Below, piece after piece: positions 1-5,532 of a stretch of 12,651 nucleotides of DNA; the first letter of the stretch is position 1, and each line of letters begins with the position of its first letter. Both the position numbers and the translations under genes were made by a program. This stretch comes from JBAYJS01 sp041664985 (GTDB taxonomy: Bacteria > Patescibacteriota > Patescibacteriia > Buchananbacterales > UBA6539). Location: NCBI GenBank assembly GCA_041664985.1, contig JBAYJS010000028.1:1-12651 (forward strand). Direction: 5' to 3'. The notes under the pieces were generated by a model. It was given only the letters and a program-made list of their open reading frames with translations. It did no database searches and was not told the origin of the DNA.

Positions 1-648
1 AAAAGTTTGTCGCTTTTGGATTTAATCCAAGAAGGTAATATAGGGCTTTTTCGGGCGGTGGAAAAATTTGATTACCGGCGCGGGTATAAATTTTCGACTT
101 ATGCCACTTGGTGGATCAGACAAGCCATTACGCGCGCGTTGGCCGATCAATCCCGAACCATCAGAATTCCGGTTCATATGGTGGAAACCATTAATAAATT
201 CAAACAAGCTGAGCGCCAGCTAATCCAGGATTTGGGTCGCGAACCGTTGCCTGAAGAAATTGCCGCGGAAATGGGTGAGCCTTTGGATAAAGTTTTACAT
301 ATTATTAAAATTTCTCAGGAAACCATTTCAATTGAAACATCGGTTGGTGAAGACGACGAAGACAGCACTCTGGAAGACTTTATCGAAGATGTCAGGACTG
401 TGACGCCGGATCGGGCGGCCGCTTTACAGCTTTTGCGTGATTATGTTGTAGAAGTGATTAAAGATCTAACTCCCAGGGAACAAAAGATTTTAGAGATGCG
501 GTTTGGTTTGGAGGATGGTGTCTCACATACTTTGGAAGAAGTCGGTCAGGAATTTGATGTTACCCGCGAACGGATTCGGCAGATTGAGGCCAAAGCTTTG
601 GAAAAGATTGAAAAACATCACCTTATTGACAAATTGAAAGATTACTAG
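1..648 (+). CDS. rpoD: Primary RNA polymerase sigma factor (sigma-70/SigA), 5'-truncated
   Basis: This is the 3' part of the housekeeping sigma factor, the RNA polymerase subunit that recognises -10 and -35 promoter elements. The reading frame is open from base 1, so the true start lies outside the window; 215 residues are visible. Seen directly: the LDLIQEGN and YRRGYKFSTYATWWIRQ blocks (regions 2.2 to 2.4, about residues 5-45), the IPVHMVETINK block (region 3.0, residues 56-66), GREP (region 3), and a region 4 helix-turn-helix with HTLEEVGQEFDVTRERIRQ (residues about 176-194). Family knowledge: these blocks are near-invariant in group 1 sigmas, and the His and Glu in HMVE (H59, E62 here) match the residues that contact the TG of extended -10 promoters. 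The gene ends in TAG at 646-648. No intrinsic terminator follows immediately. Confidence 0.97.
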   Translation, partial: KSLSLLDLIQEGNIGLFRAVEKFDYRRGYKFSTYATWWIRQAITRALADQSRTIRIPVHMVETINKFKQAERQLIQDLGREPLPEEIAAEMGEPLDKVLHIIKISQETISIETSVGEDDEDSTLEDFIEDVRTVTPDRAAALQLLRDYVVEVIKDLTPREQKILEMRFGLEDGVSHTLEEVGQEFDVTRERIRQIEAKALEKIEKHHLIDKLKDY

Positions 649-686
649 TATCTTATATAAATAAAAATCCTCAAACTCCGCGATAG

Positions 687-706
687 CCTGCCTACCGGTA
701 GGCAGG
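687..706. repeat. 20-bp perfect palindrome inserted in tRNA-Asn D stem
   Basis: The sequence is CCTGCCTACCGGTAGGCAGG, its own reverse complement. With the flanking tRNA bases AG and CT the perfect symmetry extends to 24 bp (685-708). Comparison with the intact tRNA places the insertion exactly between the first and second base pairs' 5' bases of the D stem. A decayed relative of its right half (CGGCAGGCAGG) occurs at 3855-3865. Confidence 0.9.
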
Positions 707-719
707 CTCAATGGTAGAG

Positions 720-735
720 TCCCGCCATGGCGGGA
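720..735. repeat. 16-bp perfect palindrome replacing part of the anticodon arm
   Basis: TCCCGCCATGGCGGGA is a perfect palindrome. At this place the intact copy has CAGTGGACTG (958-967), so here the event is a replacement and not a clean insertion. It removes the 5' side of the anticodon stem and the G of the GTT anticodon. Confidence 0.88.
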
Positions 736-757
736 TTAATCCATTGGTTCCAGGTTC

Positions 758-791
758 TGCGCCAAAGATTAATCAGGGGTTGGCAGGCGCA
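758..791. repeat. 34-bp inverted-repeat-ended insert in tRNA T loop
   Basis: This segment begins with TGCGCC (758-763) and ends with the exact reverse complement GGCGCA (786-791); inside, GCCAA (761-765) and TTGGC (780-784) also pair. It has no counterpart in the intact tRNA. It abuts the 15-bp palindrome at 792-806, so together they form a 49-base composite insert between TTC and GAG of the T loop. Confidence 0.7.
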
Positions 792-806
792 TCCGCCTTT
801 GGCGGA
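792..806. repeat. 15-bp palindromic element TCCGCCTTTGGCGGA, tRNA copy
   Basis: The element has 6-bp arms TCCGCC and GGCGGA around TTT. An identical copy is in frame in the histidine kinase gene (7648-7662), and the reverse-complement orientation is in frame at 9362-9376. Here it ends exactly where the tRNA sequence GAGTCC resumes. Confidence 0.92.
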
Positions 807-862
807 GAGTCCTGGTCGCGAAGAGGATCGGACGATTTCCCAACTGACCGACCCCCGGTCCA

Positions 863-874
863 CCGCCAAGGCGG
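863..874. repeat. Short GC palindrome CCGCC-AA-GGCGG
   Basis: Five-base arms surround AA in the spacer between the broken and intact tRNA-Asn copies. The arms resemble the cores of the other GC palindromes in this window, so it may be a decayed family member. The rest of 821-900 shows no gene. Confidence 0.4.
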
Positions 875-885
875 GGCAAGTAAGC

Positions 886-914
886 TAGCATTTTAAAATT
901 CATTCAATTACAAT
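886..914 (+). promoter_or_regulatory. Possible promoter of the intact tRNA-Asn
   Basis: A -10-like TACAAT (909-914) lies 20 bases before the tRNA 5' end, with a weak TAGCAT (886-891) as -35 at a 17-base spacing. The -10 is credible and the -35 is poor. Transcription could also come from further upstream. Confidence 0.3.
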
Positions 915-918
915 AGTA

Positions 919-1021
919 AAAATAAGCCTTTTACTCCGCGATAGCTCAATGGTAGAGCAGTGGACTGTTAATCCATTGGTTCCAGGTTCGAGTCCTGGTC
1001 GCGGAGTAAAGGGCTTATTTT
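919..1021 (+). other. Extended inverted repeat enclosing tRNA-Asn (possible terminator/processing stem)
   Basis: Bases 919-934 pair with 1006-1021 without interruption (16 pairs, one T-G wobble at 929/1011), directly continuing the 7-bp acceptor stem. The precursor could therefore form one helix of about 23 bp closed over the tRNA. C934 pairs with the discriminator G1006. The 3' arm ends in CTTATTTT, so the helix could also act as an intrinsic terminator; this function is inferred. Confidence 0.6.
935..1006 (+). tRNA. tRNA-Asn (anticodon GTT)
   Basis: A complete cloverleaf is visible. The acceptor stem is TCCGCGA (935-941) with TCGCGGA (999-1005). The D stem is GCTC (944-947) with GAGC (955-958). 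The anticodon stem is GTGGA (960-964) with TCCAT (972-976), closed by one G-U pair, around the loop CTGTTAA with anticodon GTT at 967-969. The T stem is CCAGG (982-986) with CCTGG (994-998) around TTCGAGT. The variable region has 5 bases, the discriminator is G1006, and CCA is not encoded. Both flanks continue the acceptor helix for another 16 pairs, as described for 919-1021. Confidence 0.97.
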
Positions 1022-1068
1022 ATATTAAAAATATTTGGTTTTGTTTCCAAGACTAACTTGCAATAAAT

Positions 1069-1088
1069 GGAGAGTCCTGGTCGTGGAG
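1069..1088 (+). pseudogene. tRNA-Asn 3' fragment, probable end of the outer broken copy
   Basis: GGAGAGTCCTGGTCGTGG followed by AG matches the T arm and 3' acceptor arm of tRNA-Asn with one change (C to T at 1084, which gives a G-U pair). Its first 17 bases repeat 804-820 with that single mismatch. The leading GGA is the end of the palindromic element found only in the broken copy, so this fragment derives from that copy and not from the intact tRNA. Its 3' flank (1089-1102) is complementary to the 5' flank of the broken copy (662-675), with one mismatch and one wobble. Confidence 0.7.
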
Positions 1089-1105
1089 TCTGGGGATTTT
1101 TAATT

Positions 1106-1131
1106 TTGCCTATTTAATTAGGCAATTTTTT
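1106..1131 (+). terminator. Intrinsic terminator-like hairpin before the 1163 operon
   Basis: TTGCCTA (1106-1112) pairs with TAGGCAA (1119-1125) around a 6-base loop, followed by six T (1126-1131). It would end transcription of the tRNA locus and sits immediately before an extended -10 promoter. Nearly the same module occurs again around 3985-4034. Confidence 0.6.
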
Positions 1132-1139
1132 GTTATAAT
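1131..1139 (+). promoter_or_regulatory. Extended -10 promoter for the 1163-3817 gene run
   Basis: TGTTATAAT is a perfect extended -10 (TGn plus TATAAT). No good -35 exists at a 16-18 base spacing (TATTTA at 1111-1116), as is usual for this promoter class. The predicted transcript starts near 1146, which gives a leader of only about 17 bases before ATG 1163. Confidence 0.65.
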
Positions 1140-1162
1140 TATATTAACTTATTGATTAAGCT

Positions 1163-1594
1163 ATGAAAAAAATTAAGCCAGTAATTTTAGTATCAATTAT
1201 CAGTGCCATTGTCTGTACTGCCATTGGGTCGCTTATATTTGAAGGTAGTCTGCCATTCCTGCCATTTTTGATTTTGTCAGGATTTTCTATGGCCCTAGTC
1301 CAAAAAGAAACCAAAGCTTATAAATTTTTGGACAAACTTTTAATTGGTTCGTTGTTTTTTGGAATACTAACAATGTTTCTGGTTTCCCTGCGAATGTACA
1401 TCACAACAAGATTATCTGGTGATTATTCTTTCCCGTTTTTCTTTTGGCTGCAAAAAGATTCACTAATGATGGCTTTACTTTTCGCTTTCAACGGTTTTTT
1501 GGGCGGACTTTTGGGAATAGTAGCTAAAGGTTTTTATGTTTTGTATTCGATAGACGCACATAAGAGATTGACAAAAAACAATTCTAAAATTTAA
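1163..1594 (+). CDS. Small multi-pass membrane protein, function unknown
   Basis: The product has 143 residues and I do not recognise a family. Four hydrophobic stretches are visible, at about residues 6-26, 29-46, 58-78 and 99-129; the last is long enough for one segment plus a partial second one. The tail is short and basic (HKRLTKNNSKI). A Lys-rich N-terminus (MKKIKPV) suggests a cytoplasmic N-end under the positive-inside rule. ATG 1163 is the first start after the promoter at 1131-1139 and has no Shine-Dalgarno sequence. It begins a forward run whose next gene starts only 10 bases after its stop. The neighbouring genes are also small envelope proteins, so a role in the cell envelope is possible but unsupported by any motif. 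Confidence 0.75.
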   Translation: MKKIKPVILVSIISAIVCTAIGSLIFEGSLPFLPFLILSGFSMALVQKETKAYKFLDKLLIGSLFFGILTMFLVSLRMYITTRLSGDYSFPFFFWLQKDSLMMALLFAFNGFLGGLLGIVAKGFYVLYSIDAHKRLTKNNSKI

Positions 1595-1604
1595 TTTTTA
1601 CTCT

Positions 1605-2534
1605 ATGAACACTATCCAAAAAATAATCATTGGTGCAGTGACTGTAATTGTATTAGGCGCTGCAGGCTATTTTTTCAAAGATGGCTTAATTGATTCAAGG
1701 CAAAAACAGCTGGACACGCCGGAAAAAATTGTCACCGATTACAAAGATCTGTTGGCTGAAGCGGAGCAATTGCAAAACTCGGCTGGCGTTAATTGCGGCG
1801 ATAAAAAAGAGACCAATAAAAAAATAGACGCCTTGGAAAAAAAGCTGGCGGATTTGGCTGACAGAAAAAAACAGTGGCTGGATAACGTGCCTAAGTTGCC
1901 GGATGTAGAACCGGAAATTTTAAATTCGGACAATCCACTTGGTCGTCCCGGATCAGAAGTGCCGGATTTGGGATCAGACGTGCCGCCATTGCCAGATATT
2001 GATCCGGAGATTATAGAAGTACCTGGGTCGCAAGTACCGGAGCTGACTTCCGACGTGCCGCCATTGCCAGACATTGAAGGCGAATATATTCCCGACATGC
2101 CAGAAATTAATCCGGGCCAACCAGGATCAGAAGTGCCCGAGCTGACTTCTGATGTACCACCTTTACCGGAAATTAATGAAATCAATATTATTGATCCTAG
2201 CGAACCTATTTACCAAATGGACGACAACGAGAAAAATATAAAAGATATTTTGCAAGCTTTGAGATATTTGTGCCAAGAGGCAGAACAACCCAAAAAAGTG
2301 ATATCTGATAAATGTAGTGATGCTTGCCAAAGGCACAAAGACTGCGCCGCTTATACCGAGGATGTGACTGCTGTTGATTTGGCTGATGCTTATAATGCTT
2401 GTATGGAAGAATGCCCCACTTGGCCTAAAGCAATGATTAAATGTATTAATGCAACGGAAATTAAAACACCCAACGATTGCGTCGGTTTTGTGCAATGCCG
2501 GGTGCCTCAATTTTATGAAAAATATAGTCAATAG
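1605..2534 (+). CDS. Membrane-anchored protein with Pro/Asp-rich repeats and Cys-rich C-terminal domain
   Basis: The product has 309 residues and no recognised family. Residues 5-25 form one hydrophobic segment after a short basic start, with no clear cleavage site, so it is probably a signal anchor with the rest outside. A helical, charged stretch follows (about 38-92, with K/E/L periodicity and C64). Three imperfect repeats come next, each with the pattern PGSxVPxLxSDVPPLPxI, at 115-132, 140-157 and 173-190, an acidic, proline-rich extended stalk. The last 90 residues hold nine cysteines (223, 237, 241, 247, 266, 270, 280, 292, 298), which suggests a compact disulfide-bonded domain. The spacing to the next gene is 15 bases. 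Surface exposure and adhesion or envelope binding are inferences from this architecture only. Confidence 0.8.
   Translation: MNTIQKIIIGAVTVIVLGAAGYFFKDGLIDSRQKQLDTPEKIVTDYKDLLAEAEQLQNSAGVNCGDKKETNKKIDALEKKLADLADRKKQWLDNVPKLPDVEPEILNSDNPLGRPGSEVPDLGSDVPPLPDIDPEIIEVPGSQVPELTSDVPPLPDIEGEYIPDMPEINPGQPGSEVPELTSDVPPLPEINEINIIDPSEPIYQMDDNEKNIKDILQALRYLCQEAEQPKKVISDKCSDACQRHKDCAAYTEDVTAVDLADAYNACMEECPTWPKAMIKCINATEIKTPNDCVGFVQCRVPQFYEKYSQ
1947..2174 (+). repeat. Three imperfect coding repeats (PGSxVPxLxSDVPPLPxI)
   Basis: The repeat units start at codons 115, 140 and 173 of the 1605-2534 gene, separated by 25 and 33 codons. At the DNA level the cores such as GACGTGCCGCCATTGCCAGA recur with only a few differences, so the array probably arose by local duplication. 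Confidence 0.75.
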
Positions 2535-2539
2535 TTAAT

Positions 2540-2543
2540 AGGA
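2540..2543 (+). promoter_or_regulatory. Weak ribosome binding site AGGA before the 2550 gene
   Basis: AGGA lies 6 bases before ATG 2550. It is the only convincing Shine-Dalgarno-like site I see at a gene start in this window; the other starts are preceded by A/T-rich sequence. Confidence 0.4.
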
Positions 2544-2549
2544 AAAAAT

Positions 2550-2900
2550 ATGAAAACAATCAAATGGATAGCTAGAGTATTGGCATTATGTATTTTAATT
2601 TTTGCTCTGCCGTTTTATTTCGGCTATGGTAATCCGTTGCCATTTGCTAAACCTAATTATTCATTATGGGAAAATGTTGCGCTTGCCATGATGCCGTTGG
2701 TTTTTATCGGCTTGGCTTTGGGTTGGAAATATCCTAAGGCCGGAGGATGGCTGATAATTATTTCAATCGCCATCGGTTTTATTGTCGGACTTCTAACCGA
2801 AGCCAATCTTAGCGTCAATTTGGCTGTTCCTCTTATTCCGGGAATTTTGTATTTAATTGACGGATATAAAAGACAAGCAAAGGGAAACCCTCAAATGTGA
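2550..2900 (+). CDS. Small four-helix membrane protein, possibly DUF7670-like
   Basis: The product has 116 residues. Hydrophobic segments lie at about 6-26, 41-59, 64-82 and 88-104. The start MKTIKWIARVLA, the GLALGWKYPKAGGWLI centre and the small size resemble the DUF7670 type of short integral membrane proteins; that family assignment is from memory and tentative. No catalytic motif is visible. It follows the repeat protein by 15 bases, is preceded by AGGA, and ends in TGA at 2898-2900, four bases before the preferred start of the next gene, so translational coupling is likely. Function is unknown. Confidence 0.75.
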   Translation: MKTIKWIARVLALCILIFALPFYFGYGNPLPFAKPNYSLWENVALAMMPLVFIGLALGWKYPKAGGWLIIISIAIGFIVGLLTEANLSVNLAVPLIPGILYLIDGYKRQAKGNPQM

Positions 2901-2904
2901 TTCT

Positions 2905-3477
2905 ATGGTATCTGAACACTCATCAAAAAACAAAAAGATTTTATTTACTACTTCATTTACAGTCTTAGTAATTGGTTTTTTAGTGTTAGTATATTTGCCA
3001 GTCATCTTTCAAGAGGGAAACCCTTGGCCGCAGATTAAAGGTATCACCCAGCTGACTTTTGGCGGAGCGGATATGGCCAAACTGTCTGGTTCGGATAATA
3101 TGTACCTTACTAAAAGCCGAGGCGGATCTATAGCGGTTGATGCTTTCATGAAAGGCAGAGGATATGAATTTAGTGAGCAAATGGGATCAGGCTATTTTTT
3201 CAAGTCATCTGACAAAACTATTGTTTTAACTAAACGCCAATATAGCCGGTTTTACACAATTTGGACTGTCATTGAGAATAAAATTAATCTCATCAATGAA
3301 TTAGAATTAAGAGAATGTCTTTCTAAAAGCAACATGGCTAGCCATGAGAAATGTATTGAGCTATTAAAACAGATAGTTGATTATAATTCCTGTGTTAAGG
3401 CTGGTTTTTCCATTATGAAATCAAATCCGCCTCAATGTGCGACACCAGATGGGCGGACTTTCATTCAAGAAAATTAA
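2905..3477 (+). CDS. Membrane-anchored extracytoplasmic protein with C-terminal Cys/DGR motif
   Basis: The product has 190 residues from ATG 2905. A TTG at 2857 would add 16 residues but overlaps the previous gene by 44 bases, so I prefer the ATG. Residues 1-11 are polar and basic, 12-34 form one transmembrane segment, and the remainder is predicted to lie outside the membrane. Cysteines are at 138, 150, 163 and 178. The end, CVKAGFSIMKSNPPQCATPD followed by GRTF (163-186), matches the common motif C-x-x-x-G-hydrophobic-P-x-x-C-x-x-x-DG-x-x-F found at the ends of many bacterial secreted proteins; the paired Cys probably form a disulfide. The central GNPWPQIKGITQLTFGG region is of unknown fold. 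It is probably cotranscribed with its neighbours. Confidence 0.75.
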   Translation: MVSEHSSKNKKILFTTSFTVLVIGFLVLVYLPVIFQEGNPWPQIKGITQLTFGGADMAKLSGSDNMYLTKSRGGSIAVDAFMKGRGYEFSEQMGSGYFFKSSDKTIVLTKRQYSRFYTIWTVIENKINLINELELRECLSKSNMASHEKCIELLKQIVDYNSCVKAGFSIMKSNPPQCATPDGRTFIQEN

Positions 3478-3505
3478 AATTTTATTATTTATTTTTTAAA
3501 AAACT

Positions 3506-3817
3506 ATGGAAAAATATTGTGAGGCGTGCGGAATGCCGTTAACTAAAAAAGAGGATTTTGCCGGTGGTGACGAAAATTCAAGTTTTTGTCTTTATTGCGT
3601 TAACGCTGACGGCAGCGTCAAAACTTGTGAAGAGATTTTTGAGGGCGGAGTTCAGTTTTTTATGAGCCAAATTGGCGGTGATCGCCAAGTAGCGGAAAAG
3701 GTCACTAGGAAGAATATGAATATGCAGCCGTATTGGCAAGGCAAAAATTGTGAGATTCTTAAGGGGGAAACGGCAACCGACGAAGAGTTTAGTGAAGCAA
3801 TGAAAAAACTGAGTTGA
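3506..3817 (+). CDS. Putative zinc-ribbon protein (PF12674-like)
   Basis: The product has 103 residues. The N-terminus carries CEACGMPL (C5, C8) and FCLYC (C28, C31), a two-knuckle zinc ribbon with the CGMPL signature of the putative zinc ribbon family often found alone or beside transcription-factor domains. C41 is additional. The C-terminal half (about 45-103) is helical with QVAEKVTRKNM and a charged end, and has no motif I can name. It lies 28 bases after the preceding gene and lacks a Shine-Dalgarno. Unlike its upstream neighbours it has no membrane segment, so it is probably cytoplasmic. It is the last gene before a 363-base non-coding gap; no strong terminator follows it closely. Confidence 0.75.
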   Translation: MEKYCEACGMPLTKKEDFAGGDENSSFCLYCVNADGSVKTCEEIFEGGVQFFMSQIGGDRQVAEKVTRKNMNMQPYWQGKNCEILKGETATDEEFSEAMKKLS

Positions 3818-3999
3818 GAGCGTAGTTATGTTTATTTAAATTAAGCAAGCTTGACGGCAGGCAGGTTGGGGTTGTCGATTTTTATATTTGGCAGCAATCC
3901 TTTCGTTTGGTCTAAGATCGTGGCCGAATATTTATACCCGGTTGTGTATAATCATTCTTAAAAGTTGTTAAGAAGGGTAAGCTTAGGGATTTTTAATTT

Positions 4000-4026
4000 T
4001 GCCTATACATTTTTAGGCAATTTTTT
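4000..4026 (+). terminator. Terminator-like hairpin, second copy of the module
   Basis: TGCCTA pairs with TAGGCA around a T-rich loop, followed by a run of T that ends at 4026. It could end transcription of the 1163-3817 run. The left flank GGGATTTTTAATTTTGCCTA is identical to that before 1112. Confidence 0.55.
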
Positions 4027-4034
4027 GGTATAAT
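4026..4034 (+). promoter_or_regulatory. Extended -10 promoter for the 4181-8553 gene run
   Basis: TGGTATAAT is a perfect extended -10 directly after the T run of a hairpin, in the same arrangement as at 1131-1139. The predicted start near 4041 gives a leader of about 140 bases. Confidence 0.6.
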
Positions 4035-4180
4035 TAAGCTATCGGAAAGGTTGGCTAAGTTTTTTAGGGAAAATTGTTTAGTCTAGCTAAAAAATGCTGA
4101 AATTTCAATTGATAGCTCAATTTTATATTTTTAAACATTAACTAAATTAATAAGAAGAATCGATTATTAATTGTTTTTTT

Positions 4181-5500
4181 ATGATTCAGACTAAAAAAAT
4201 AAGAAAGTTTTTCCCGGCAATCAAGTCAGGTAGAATTGTCTCTAATAATGCCGCCAGCACTCAAATTCCGGTTCAATTGCTGGATTTATTGAAAAAACTT
4301 TCAGTTCAGTATGACAACGTTCATCGAGGTCAGTCCAATTCTTCACTTATAACCACCAAAGAGTTTGAGTCTTGCTATGATACGGTTGCCCAATTTATCG
4401 GTGCGCCCTCGCGAAAAAATATTATTTTTTACCGAAATACTACCGAAGCCATAAATTCGGTCATGTATTCTTTGCTGACGGAATTTAAAAATGGCGATAA
4501 TATCGTAACGACATTTATGGAACATAATTCAAACTATGTTCCTTGGTATGGACTATGCAAAGAAATTTTGCCAAAATTTGGGATTAACGTTGAATACCGG
4601 TTGGTAAAATTCGATAAAGAAACCGGCGAACTCGATTTGGATCATTTGAAGTCTTTGGTTGATCAAAAAACCAAAATAGTTTGCTGCGTTGGCGCCTCAA
4701 ATTTTTTAGGCACCAAAAATCCGATTAAAAAAATTAAAGCAATTGCCGATGCTTCCGGCTACGTTCAGCCAAGCGGCGAAAAAAGATCTTATCTTTTAAT
4801 TGACGGGGCGCAATTGGTCCCAAATGTTTTTATTGACGTCAATGATTTGGGAGTTGATTTTTTGGCCTGGTCTTTTCATAAAATGCTGGCGCCCTTTGGC
4901 GTTGGCGCTTTGTATGCCAAAGAAGAACTTTTGGAAAAAATGATGCCGTTTCTTTATGGTGGTGATATGATTGCCGAAGGCATGGTTACTCCCGAAAAAG
5001 TAAACTATAATGTTTTACCTTGGAAATTTACGGCCGGCACGCCAAATATTCTAGGTACAATTTTATCGGTTCAAGCCGTAAGGTTATTAATCGATTTTTC
5101 TTTAGACCCTAAAAAGCGGGTTTATTTTATGACTGATAAAAAATTGGATCGGGCAGATGTCAAAAAAGCCATGGATAATATTGAAGCGCATGAAACACTT
5201 TTGATCGGTGAAGCCTTAAAGATATTGGGAGAAATTCCAGGGTTAAAAATTTATGGGCCAAAAAATCCCGAGGGTCGGACTTCTTTGGTGGCTTTCTCCT
5301 ATAAAGACAAAAGTCCGTTTGAAATTGCCGAGGCGCTAAATAAATTTGGCGTTGAATCCAGAGCCGGTTGCCATTGTGCGACTTTGGCTCATCATTATTA
5401 TGAATTGAATCCGCCTGCCAGCTGTCGGTTAAGTTTTTATATCTACAATGACATTGCTGATGTGAAAAAAGCGTGCGAGGCCGTTAAAAAATGCATTTAA
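4181..5500 (+). CDS. Class V aminotransferase, SufS/Csd-like cysteine desulfurase
   Basis: The product has 439 residues and is a PLP enzyme of fold type I that most likely takes sulfur from cysteine, giving alanine and an enzyme persulfide for Fe-S cluster or tRNA thiolation. Seen: NTTEAIN (86-92, PLP phosphate binding), H115 in MEHNSN, LIDGAQ with D208 (contacts the PLP ring nitrogen), SFHKM with K234 (the PLP lysine), and RAGCHCA (394-400), where C399 aligns with the catalytic Cys of the RxGHHCA motif of group II (SufS) enzymes. The His before the last His is Cys here (C397). A charged segment at about 320-335 and extra residues near 196-202 are longer than usual. No SufU, SufBCD or IscU gene is in the window, so the sulfur acceptor is unknown. 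Cysteine synthase follows 32 bases downstream. Confidence 0.88.
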   Translation: MIQTKKIRKFFPAIKSGRIVSNNAASTQIPVQLLDLLKKLSVQYDNVHRGQSNSSLITTKEFESCYDTVAQFIGAPSRKNIIFYRNTTEAINSVMYSLLTEFKNGDNIVTTFMEHNSNYVPWYGLCKEILPKFGINVEYRLVKFDKETGELDLDHLKSLVDQKTKIVCCVGASNFLGTKNPIKKIKAIADASGYVQPSGEKRSYLLIDGAQLVPNVFIDVNDLGVDFLAWSFHKMLAPFGVGALYAKEELLEKMMPFLYGGDMIAEGMVTPEKVNYNVLPWKFTAGTPNILGTILSVQAVRLLIDFSLDPKKRVYFMTDKKLDRADVKKAMDNIEAHETLLIGEALKILGEIPGLKIYGPKNPEGRTSLVAFSYKDKSPFEIAEALNKFGVESRAGCHCATLAHHYYELNPPASCRLSFYIYNDIADVKKACEAVKKCI

Positions 5501-5532
5501 TCTGGTTTGATTAAAAAACTTGATTAATATTT

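Larger units (their letters stand above)
677..820 (+). pseudogene. Broken tRNA-Asn copy interrupted by three palindromic insertions
   Basis: Piece by piece this matches the intact tRNA-Asn at 935-1006. TCCGCGATAG (677-686) is the acceptor 5' arm. CTCAATGGTAGAG (707-719) is most of the D arm. 736-757 runs from the anticodon loop into the T loop. GAGTCCTGGTCGCG (807-820) is the T arm and most of the 3' acceptor arm. Three foreign pieces separate them: a 20-bp palindrome in the D stem (687-706), a 16-bp palindrome (720-735) that replaces ten bases including the first anticodon base, and 49 bases in the T loop (758-806). Without a GTT anticodon it cannot serve as tRNA-Asn. The acceptor, T stem and most of the D stem can still pair, so a transcript could keep a tRNA-like outline. 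The last acceptor bases are lost at 821; a matching 3' end reappears at 1069-1088. Confidence 0.85.
3818..4180. other. Non-coding gap with hairpins and a duplicated terminator/promoter module
   Basis: No credible gene is present. Visible elements are: a possible half-palindrome CGGCAGGCAGG (3855-3865); a TATAAT-like site (3947-3952) with no matching -35; an inverted repeat TTCTTAA (3955-3961) with TTAAGAA (3969-3975); the terminator/extended -10 module at about 3985-4034; and a leader of about 140 bases before ATG 4181. In the leader AATTGA (4107-4112) pairs with TCAATT (4117-4122) and is followed by a T-rich run, a weak attenuator-like hairpin. Confidence 0.6.

Noticed and set aside
711..896. 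61-codon forward frame over the broken tRNA-Asn
   Set aside because: It runs through tRNA pieces and palindromes and has no homology or start signal. The region is better explained as an interrupted RNA gene.
1739..2185. 148-codon open frame on the minus strand opposite the repeat protein
   Set aside because: It is the antisense of the Pro/Asp repeat region, with Ser/Gly repeats that mirror the forward repeats, no start context and no domain. The forward frame has a membrane anchor and a Cys-rich domain.
2857..2904. TTG start at 2857 for the anchored protein gene
   Set aside because: It would overlap the previous gene by 44 bases and place a polar 16-residue extension before the anchor. ATG 2905 lies four bases after the previous stop.
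3671..3687. TTGGCG...CGCCAA inverted repeat inside the 3506 gene
   Set aside because: The arms differ from the palindrome family, there is no second copy, and the protein reads normally here. A chance hairpin is sufficient.
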